Origin: SIG710 sp045596925
Lineage (GTDB): Bacteria; Bacillota; Clostridia; Oscillospirales; CAG-272
Reading direction: 5' to 3'
Length of the DNA: 17,482 nucleotides
Assembly: GCA_045596925.1 (NCBI GenBank)
Contig: JAZODH010000073.1
Coordinates: 1 to 17,482 of the forward strand
The position numbers and the translations under genes are program-made. The notes below the pieces were generated by a model, which was given only the letters and a program-made list of their open reading frames with translations, was not told the DNA's origin and made no database searches. Position 1 is the stretch's first letter; each line of letters opens with the position of its first letter. Below, piece by piece: positions 5,970-11,354 of the stretch.

Positions 5970-7079
5970 ATGATATGCACTAATATCAAAACTCTGAATT
6001 TCAGAAATTCTCTTGAGGACGATGTAAATTTCACCGACGGTGTAAACGTTCTCGTTGGAAACAACGCCCAGGGTAAGACCAACCTGCTGGAAGCGGTCTA
6101 TATGTTTTCGCTCGGAAAATCCTTTCGCTCTGCAAAGGAAAGCGACCTTGTGAATTTCTCGCAAAACGAGGCGAGAGTTTCTCTTTCTTATAGGGAAAAT
6201 TCACGCTCGGATATTCAGAATATCACTATGAAAATGGCGAGAAACCGCCGCCGTACAATAGAAATAAACGGTGTTAAAATAGGCAAGCTTTCCGAGATGA
6301 TAGGAGCTTTTCGAGCTGTACTTTTCTGCCCGGAGCATCTCTCTCTTGTAAAAGAAGGACCTTCTATGAGAAGATCTTATCTTGACGTGGCAATTTCTCA
6401 GTTCAGACCCGTTTACCTAAGGTCTCTTCAGCGTTATTACGCGGTGCTCGAGCAGAGAAATAAGCTGATAAAGGGCGCGGAAGAAGACAGACGGCTTTTT
6501 GAAAGTACCGTTGATATCTGGTCTGCACAGCTTGCTCACGAGGCGGCTATAATCGCATCTTACCGCGAAAAATATGTGAAATTAGTGCATGAAGCTGTAT
6601 CTGAAATTATAAAAGATATGTCGCACGACAGCGAGGAGATCGAAATTTCTTATGCGGGGGCCGGCAAGCTTGAGAGCTACGAGGATCTGCACGCAAACGA
6701 GGCAAGATTTCTAAAGCTTCTCACCGAAAATCACGACCGCGAGATCGGTGCGGGGGCAACGCTTTGGGGAATCCATAAGGACGATATAGATATCAGAATA
6801 AACTCAAAAGAAGCACGCAGATTTGCATCGCAAGGTCAGCAGAGATCTATCGCGTTGGCGTTAAAGCTGGCTGAAGGAGACATCTGCAAAAAGGAGACGG
6901 GAGATTTTCCCGTTTTGCTCCTTGACGATGTGTTAAGCGAGCTTGATTCAAAAAGACGAGAGTTTCTTTTATCCTCCGTGTCGGGCAGACAGGTCATAAT
7001 GACCACCTGCGAGGACGCGGACTTCGGGGACGTTAACAAAATTACCGTAGAAAACGGAAAATATATTAAAAATCTTTGA
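5970..7079 (+). CDS. recF: DNA replication and repair protein RecF
   Basis: The 369-aa SMC-like ATPase has Walker A GNNAQGKT at residues 30-37, the ABC-type signature SQGQQRS from residue 287, and Walker B LLLDDVLSELD with Asp319-Asp320. The LGKSFR motif after the first helix is typical of RecF. With RecO and RecR it loads RecA onto gapped single-stranded DNA. The ATG has AAAGGAG 7 nt upstream. The gene opens a plus-strand run with remB (16-nt gap) and the MurE-like gene (28-nt gap), which suggests one operon. No convincing promoter was found in the repeat-filled gap upstream, so recF may depend on read-through from dnaN. Confidence 0.97.
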   Translation: MICTNIKTLNFRNSLEDDVNFTDGVNVLVGNNAQGKTNLLEAVYMFSLGKSFRSAKESDLVNFSQNEARVSLSYRENSRSDIQNITMKMARNRRRTIEINGVKIGKLSEMIGAFRAVLFCPEHLSLVKEGPSMRRSYLDVAISQFRPVYLRSLQRYYAVLEQRNKLIKGAEEDRRLFESTVDIWSAQLAHEAAIIASYREKYVKLVHEAVSEIIKDMSHDSEEIEISYAGAGKLESYEDLHANEARFLKLLTENHDREIGAGATLWGIHKDDIDIRINSKEARRFASQGQQRSIALALKLAEGDICKKETGDFPVLLLDDVLSELDSKRREFLLSSVSGRQVIMTTCEDADFGDVNKITVENGKYIKNL

Positions 7080-7095
7080 TTTCAAAGGAAAAAGT

Positions 7096-7386
7096 ATGTT
7101 TTTACACGTGGGAAACAACAAAAATATCCGCGTCCGCCGTATAATCGGAATTTTTGACGCGGACAACTCCACGGTCTCACGGGAGACTAAAAAATATTTA
7201 AAGGAAGCTCAGCAGGCAGGACTTGTTGAGTTCGCAAATAAAGAGGAAATACCAAAATCCTTCGTTCTGTATTCGGACACGGTGTCGGATTTTGCCGACC
7301 CGGGAAAATTCAGAGTTTGTTTTTCACAGCTTTCTTCATCGGCTCTCGAGGGTCGACTCCGCGTAAACAGAATAGGAGAGGATTGA
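7096..7386 (+). CDS. remB: RemB-type DUF370 regulator (YaaB family)
   Basis: The 96-aa protein has the DUF370 pattern: a start MFLHVGNN, the I-G-I-F-D strand near residue 20, the STVSRETKKYL helix and PKSFVLYSD near residue 54, and a terminal strand CFSQLSSSAL. RemA/RemB proteins are small DNA-binding regulators; in Bacillus they activate biofilm-matrix genes, and yaaB (remB) lies between recF and gyrB. The position here (recF-remB) agrees, except that a MurE-like gene now separates it from gyrB. AAAGGA precedes the ATG at 6 nt. The last ten residues are basic-acidic and not conserved as far as can be judged. Targets in this organism are unknown. Confidence 0.88.
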   Translation: MFLHVGNNKNIRVRRIIGIFDADNSTVSRETKKYLKEAQQAGLVEFANKEEIPKSFVLYSDTVSDFADPGKFRVCFSQLSSSALEGRLRVNRIGED

Positions 7387-7414
7387 GGAAGATCAGGAGA
7401 AAAGAGTTTAATTC

Positions 7415-8890
7415 ATGCTATTATCAAGATTGACGGCCAATTACCGTCCTAAAAATCAAATAAAAGCTGAAGCTCATATAAAAAAGGTCACGTCGGATTC
7501 AAGACAGGCAGATGCAGACAGCCTTTTCGTCTGTATTTCGGGAGCTAAATTCGACGGCCACGATTTTGCCCAGTCAGCCTATGAAAATGGGTGCAGATGC
7601 TTTGCGGCAGAAAGAGAATTAAATCTTCCGCACGACGCGCAGGTTCTCTTGTTTGAAGATACAAGAATTGCCCTGGCTGAAATTTCGCACGCCTTATACG
7701 GATACCCCTCCGAAAGAATAAAAGTCATCGGGATCACGGGTACCAAGGGCAAGACCACAACGGCTCAGCTTATTTATCACACGTTAAATGACAACGGTAT
7801 TAAGACCGGTTACATAGGAACAAACGGAGTTTTATTTGACGGTCACTTCGAAAAGACCGCCAACACCACGCCCGAAAGCTCCTCTCTGGCTCGCTACATG
7901 AGCGAAATGGTAAGACAGGGCGTAAAATATCTGGTTCTTGAGGTGTCGTCTCAGGCTCTTTACCAAAATCGGGTAAGGGCTGTCGAGTTTGACAGTCTCA
8001 TATATACAAATCTCTACCCCGACCACATCGGCGGTGCGGAGCACCCCACATTTGAGCATTACAGAGACTCAAAAAGACGGCTTTTTTCCGAGTTTCCCAC
8101 CACCTTGGTGGTGACCAACGGAGACGATCCTTATTCGGACTTTATGACCGAGGGGACGGAGGGTCACAGAGTTGAGTATACTGTGGGCGGCAACGGCTGG
8201 ATAAGAGCCGAAAAGACAGGACTTTACCGCCGCGGCTCTCAGCTTGGAGTTGAATTTGACCTTTGCGTTTGCGATAAGCGCTGCAGGGTAAATTTGCCCA
8301 TGCCGGGACTTTTCAACGTCCACAACGCTTTGGCGGCGACAGTTGTGTGCATCAAGGCGGGTGTGAGGATCGAGAGGATTGCAAGATCCTTTGAAAGTGC
8401 CAAAATTGACGGCAGATTTCAGATTTTGACTACCGATACGGACACGACTTTTGTTATCGACTACGCCCACAACGGTGCAAGCCTCGAAAGTGTTTTGAAG
8501 GTTTTGAGAGAATACGAGCCGAAACGGCTTATCTGCCTGTTCGGGTCGGTGGGAGGTCGGACGAAGACGAGACGCGCGGAGCTTGCGACGTCGGCTTCAA
8601 AATACTGCGACCTTTGTATTCTTACCTCGGACAACCCCGATTTTGAGGATCCGGAGCAGATAATTGATGAAATCGCGTCCCATATGAACGGCTGCCCTTA
8701 TGAAAGGATAGCCGACAGACGCGAGGCGATCGAGCGAGCCGCCGAGATCGCGAGAGAGGGTGACATAATCCTTCTTGCCGGCAAGGGACACGAGGATTAT
8801 CAGCTCATTCGAGGCGAGAAGATGCCGTTTTGCGAACGCAGGATCCTTTATGAGTGCCTGAAGAAAGCGGAGGAAACAGTTAAGGTGTGA
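7415..8890 (+). CDS. murE: MurE-family UDP-N-acetylmuramyl peptide ligase
   Basis: The 491-aa protein has the three-domain Mur ligase plan: an N-terminal UDP-MurNAc domain with TSDSRQ, a central ATPase with GTKGKTTT from residue 109 and TPES, and a C-terminal domain from about residue 335 beginning near DGRFQIL. Lys220 in RDSKRRLF is the likely carbamylated lysine. MurE adds the third amino acid to UDP-MurNAc-dipeptide in the cytoplasm. Two motifs depart from diaminopimelate-specific MurE: EVSSQAL (176-182) instead of EVSSHAL, and DNPD (406-409) instead of DNPR, so the added residue cannot be read off. It may be a MurE paralogue rather than the essential enzyme. The ATG is fixed by a stop codon just upstream; the nearest AGGAG is 15 nt away, so initiation looks weak or coupled to remB. 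A place between remB and gyrB is unusual. Confidence 0.88.
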   Translation: MLLSRLTANYRPKNQIKAEAHIKKVTSDSRQADADSLFVCISGAKFDGHDFAQSAYENGCRCFAAERELNLPHDAQVLLFEDTRIALAEISHALYGYPSERIKVIGITGTKGKTTTAQLIYHTLNDNGIKTGYIGTNGVLFDGHFEKTANTTPESSSLARYMSEMVRQGVKYLVLEVSSQALYQNRVRAVEFDSLIYTNLYPDHIGGAEHPTFEHYRDSKRRLFSEFPTTLVVTNGDDPYSDFMTEGTEGHRVEYTVGGNGWIRAEKTGLYRRGSQLGVEFDLCVCDKRCRVNLPMPGLFNVHNALAATVVCIKAGVRIERIARSFESAKIDGRFQILTTDTDTTFVIDYAHNGASLESVLKVLREYEPKRLICLFGSVGGRTKTRRAELATSASKYCDLCILTSDNPDFEDPEQIIDEIASHMNGCPYERIADRREAIERAAEIAREGDIILLAGKGHEDYQLIRGEKMPFCERRILYECLKKAEETVKV

Positions 8891-8941
8891 GGTTTTAGAT
8901 CTCTATTCCAATACGATTCGAAAAAAGTTGATTTTACCATA

Positions 8942-9001
8942 CGTTTTTTGAGGACAAACGGTTATTTTAAGACCGGTAGGGGTCGACGTCCTCGGCGACC
9001 C
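8942..9001 (+). repeat. Family B element, best-preserved copy
   Basis: CGTTT (8942-8946) pairs with AAACG (8956-8960) around TTTGAGGAC. An A/T-rich spacer and CCGGTAGG follow. Then GGGTCG (8980-8985) pairs with CGACCC (8996-9001) around the 10-nt loop ACGTCCTCGG. The two-hairpin layout is recognisable at 4340-4388, 4429-4478 and 5821-5867. Confidence 0.75.
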
Positions 9002-9026
9002 GAATGAAATAAAAAATTTTTACGAA

Positions 9027-9056
9027 ACCAGCGAATTCGGTACTGTCGAATTCGCG
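9027..9056 (-). repeat. GCGAATTCG inverted repeat, copy 2
   Basis: This is an exact 30-bp reverse complement of 403-432, including the outer CG and ACCA flanks. The 9-bp arms are GCGAATTCG and CGAATTCGC around GTACTGT. Identity over 30 bp between sites 8.6 kb apart, amid less conserved flanks, marks it as a mobile or selected unit. Confidence 0.85.
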
Positions 9057-9108
9057 CGTATCGAGCCAAGCCTTTCTTCTTTTTGCTCTTTTCGCCTACA
9101 TTCAACCA

Positions 9109-9145
9109 TCTCACTTTCTTCTTTCGCAGAAAGAAGAAAGTGAGA
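9109..9145. repeat. Polypyrimidine palindrome, family A copy 4
   Basis: TCTCACTTTCTTCTTTC (9109-9125) pairs perfectly over 17 bp with 9129-9145 around GCA. The AC after TCTC, where copy 3 has TTG, is matched by GT on the other arm. The inner TTTCTTCTTTC is identical to copy 3. Confidence 0.85.
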
Positions 9146-9279
9146 AAATAGGCAAAGAAAATCCCGCCGCAAAGATTCTTTTAACAGCGGTTAAGATCAT
9201 CCAAATTTAAAATCCGCTTTTTCTTTGGCGGCAAAAGGCGCAAAGAAAAAGCTTGGCAAAAAGAAACGCCGGGAATTTT

Positions 9280-9305
9280 CCAAGCCCCTTTAAAAAGGGG
9301 CCTGG
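9280..9305 (+). repeat. GC-rich hairpin upstream of gyrB, diverged family C relative
   Basis: GCCCCTTT (9284-9291) and AAAGGGGC (9294-9301) pair over 8 bp around AA, extended by CCA/TGG beyond one mismatch. The following text CTGGACCCCCAAAACT parallels CTGCACCCCGAAAACT after the hairpin at 5714-5742. The stem sequence is different but the layout is the same. Confidence 0.6.
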
Positions 9306-9352
9306 ACCCCCAAAACTAATCTGGCAAAAACGTCGGCTAAACACCTCCGTTT

Positions 9353-9382
9353 TTGAAAAAAGAAAAATATTTTACATAAAAT
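9353..9382 (+). promoter_or_regulatory. Candidate gyrB promoter
   Basis: TTGAAA (9353-9358), an 18-nt spacer and TAAAAT (9377-9382) lie 33 nt before the gyrB ATG. Both hexamers deviate from consensus and the DNA is A-rich, so the match could be chance. The 525-bp gap upstream makes a separate gyrBA promoter likely somewhere here. Confidence 0.4.
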
Positions 9383-9415
9383 TTCCGAATGTAAACTACC
9401 GAAAGGAAAGAAAAA

Positions 9416-11338
9416 ATGACAGCAAACGAACATACCTACGACGAAAGCCAAATACAAGTGCTTGAAGGTCTGGAGGCGGTAAGAAAACGCCCCGGAATGT
9501 ATATCGGCTCAACATCCGCGCGAGGACTGCACCACCTGGTATACGAGATCGTCGACAACTCTATCGACGAGGCATTGGCAGGTCATTGCACGAAGATCAT
9601 CGTGACCATACACGAGGACAATTCTGTCTCCGTTCGCGACGACGGACGCGGTATCCCCTCCGCTATCCACCCCAAAATGGGTATTCCTACCCTTGAGGTG
9701 GTCTATACCGTGCTTCACGCGGGAGGAAAATTCGGCGGTGACGGCTATAAATTCTCGGGCGGTCTTCACGGCGTCGGTGCGTCTGTTGTAAACGCTCTTT
9801 CCGAGTGGGTGGAGGTTGACAACTGCCACGACGGCAAGAGATATACCGAGCGTTTTGAGCGCGGAAAGGTCACAAGACCCTTCAAGTGCGAGGGTGACAC
9901 CACCGACCACGGTCTGTACGCTCGCTTCAAGCCCGACCCCGAGATCTTCACCGAGACCACGGTGTTTGACTACAAGGTACTCCTTGACAGACTTCGTCAG
10001 CAGGCGTTCCTCAACGGCGGAACGAGAATTATCTTGCGCGACGAGCGAGTTGACCCCGTTCGCGAGGACGATCTGATGTACGAAGGCGGTATCATCTCCT
10101 ACGTTGAGTATCTCAACGAGGCAAAGACCAACGAAAATATCCACCCCCAGGTAATTTACATGAAGTCGGAAAAGGACGACATGGTGGCAGAGGTCGCTAT
10201 GCAGTACACTACGTCCTACCACGACGACAGCATCTATTCCTTTGCCAACAATATTCGCACCATCGAGGGCGGTACTCACGATATCGGCTTTAAGACCGCA
10301 CTTACCAAGGTCTTGAACGAATACGGCAGAGCAAAGAACATTTTGAAAAAGACTGACAAAGACTTTTCGGGCGACGACGTGCGCGAGGGTCTGACGGCGG
10401 TGATATCCGTCAAGCTCACCGAGGCGCAGTTTGAGGGTCAGACCAAGGGTAAGCTGGGCAACAGCGAGATGCGTACATTCGTTTACTCAATGGTCAAGGA
10501 AAAGCTCACAGAGTTCCTTGAAGAAAACCCCGCCGTTGGAAAGACCATCATCGAAAAGGCGGCAGAGGCGACCAGAGCACGCGAGGCCGCAAGACGGGCA
10601 CGTGAAGAAACGAGAAGAAAAGGCTTCCTTGAGGGTGGCTCCATGCCCGGCAAGCTGGCGGACTGCCAGGAGAGAAAGGCAGAGTTGACCGAGCTTTATC
10701 TGGTCGAGGGAGACTCCGCGGGAGGATCTGCCAAGCAGGGACGCGACAGCCGTTTCCAGGCTATTTTGCCTCTGCGCGGTAAGGTATTAAACGTTGAAAA
10801 GAGCCGCGAGGCGAGCGTTTACGGAAATCAGTCCCTGACTCCTATTATTCAGGCGCTGGGCTGCGGTATCGGACGTGAAAACTTCGATATTTCAAAGCTC
10901 CGCTACGGTAAAGTTATCATCATGGCGGATGCGGACGTTGACGGTTCTCACATCAGAATCCTGCTCCTCACCTTCTTCTACCGCTACATGAGACAGCTTA
11001 TTGAGGACGGTCACATTTATTTCGCACAGCCCCCGCTTTATAAGGTAGCCAAGGGCAAGCAGGTAAGATACGCATTTTCGGACGAGGAGAGAGACAGGTA
11101 CATCGAGGAGCTTGGCGGCAACGTTGAAGCAAGCCGTTACAAGGGTCTTGGTGAGATGAATCCCGAGCAGCTCTGGGAGACCACCATGGACCCCAACACA
11201 AGAACGATCCTGAGGGCAACCATGGAAGACGCTATCAGATGCGACCAGATCTTCTCCGTTCTCATGGGCGACAAGGTGGAGCCGAGAAAGCAGTTTATCC
11301 AGGAAAATGCGAAGTATGCAGAGAACCTTGATATTTAA
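9416..11338 (+). CDS. gyrB: DNA gyrase subunit B
   Basis: The 640-aa type IIA topoisomerase subunit has every expected block. The GHKL ATPase has EIVDNSIDEA with Glu44 and Asn48, DDGRGIP and GGLHGVGASVVNALS. The TOPRIM domain has EGDSAGGSA from residue 431, PLRGKVLNVEK, and the metal triad in DADVDGSH (Asp505, Asp507, Asp509). The C-terminal motif is RYKGLGEMNPEQLWETTMDP. With GyrA it introduces negative supercoils using ATP. The length is that of the short Gram-positive form, without the large insert of enterobacterial GyrB. AAAGGAAAG precedes the ATG. gyrA follows after 16 nt, so the two genes share an operon. Confidence 0.98.
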   Translation: MTANEHTYDESQIQVLEGLEAVRKRPGMYIGSTSARGLHHLVYEIVDNSIDEALAGHCTKIIVTIHEDNSVSVRDDGRGIPSAIHPKMGIPTLEVVYTVLHAGGKFGGDGYKFSGGLHGVGASVVNALSEWVEVDNCHDGKRYTERFERGKVTRPFKCEGDTTDHGLYARFKPDPEIFTETTVFDYKVLLDRLRQQAFLNGGTRIILRDERVDPVREDDLMYEGGIISYVEYLNEAKTNENIHPQVIYMKSEKDDMVAEVAMQYTTSYHDDSIYSFANNIRTIEGGTHDIGFKTALTKVLNEYGRAKNILKKTDKDFSGDDVREGLTAVISVKLTEAQFEGQTKGKLGNSEMRTFVYSMVKEKLTEFLEENPAVGKTIIEKAAEATRAREAARRAREETRRKGFLEGGSMPGKLADCQERKAELTELYLVEGDSAGGSAKQGRDSRFQAILPLRGKVLNVEKSREASVYGNQSLTPIIQALGCGIGRENFDISKLRYGKVIIMADADVDGSHIRILLLTFFYRYMRQLIEDGHIYFAQPPLYKVAKGKQVRYAFSDEERDRYIEELGGNVEASRYKGLGEMNPEQLWETTMDPNTRTILRATMEDAIRCDQIFSVLMGDKVEPRKQFIQENAKYAENLDI

Positions 11339-11354
11339 GGAAAGGCAATAGAAA

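Larger units (their letters stand above)
8891..9415. other. Repeat-filled gap between the MurE-like gene and gyrB
   Basis: This 525-bp stretch has no supported gene. The one open frame (9253-9465) runs into gyrB in another frame and lacks a ribosome site. In order it holds a family B element (8942-9001), the GAATTC inverted repeat (9027-9056), a family A palindrome (9109-9145), A-rich spacer DNA, a GCCCC hairpin (9280-9305) and a candidate gyrB promoter (9353-9382). Read on the minus strand, the first three modules appear in the same order as at 234-477, so the two regions look like large, diverged inverted copies. Confidence 0.7.

Noticed and set aside
8891..9415. A possible riboswitch or attenuator before gyrB
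   Set aside because: The structured parts match dispersed repeat families seen elsewhere. No conserved riboswitch core was recognised.
9509..10279. A 256-codon frame antisense to gyrB
   Set aside because: It is a shadow of gyrB with no ribosome site or recognisable motif.
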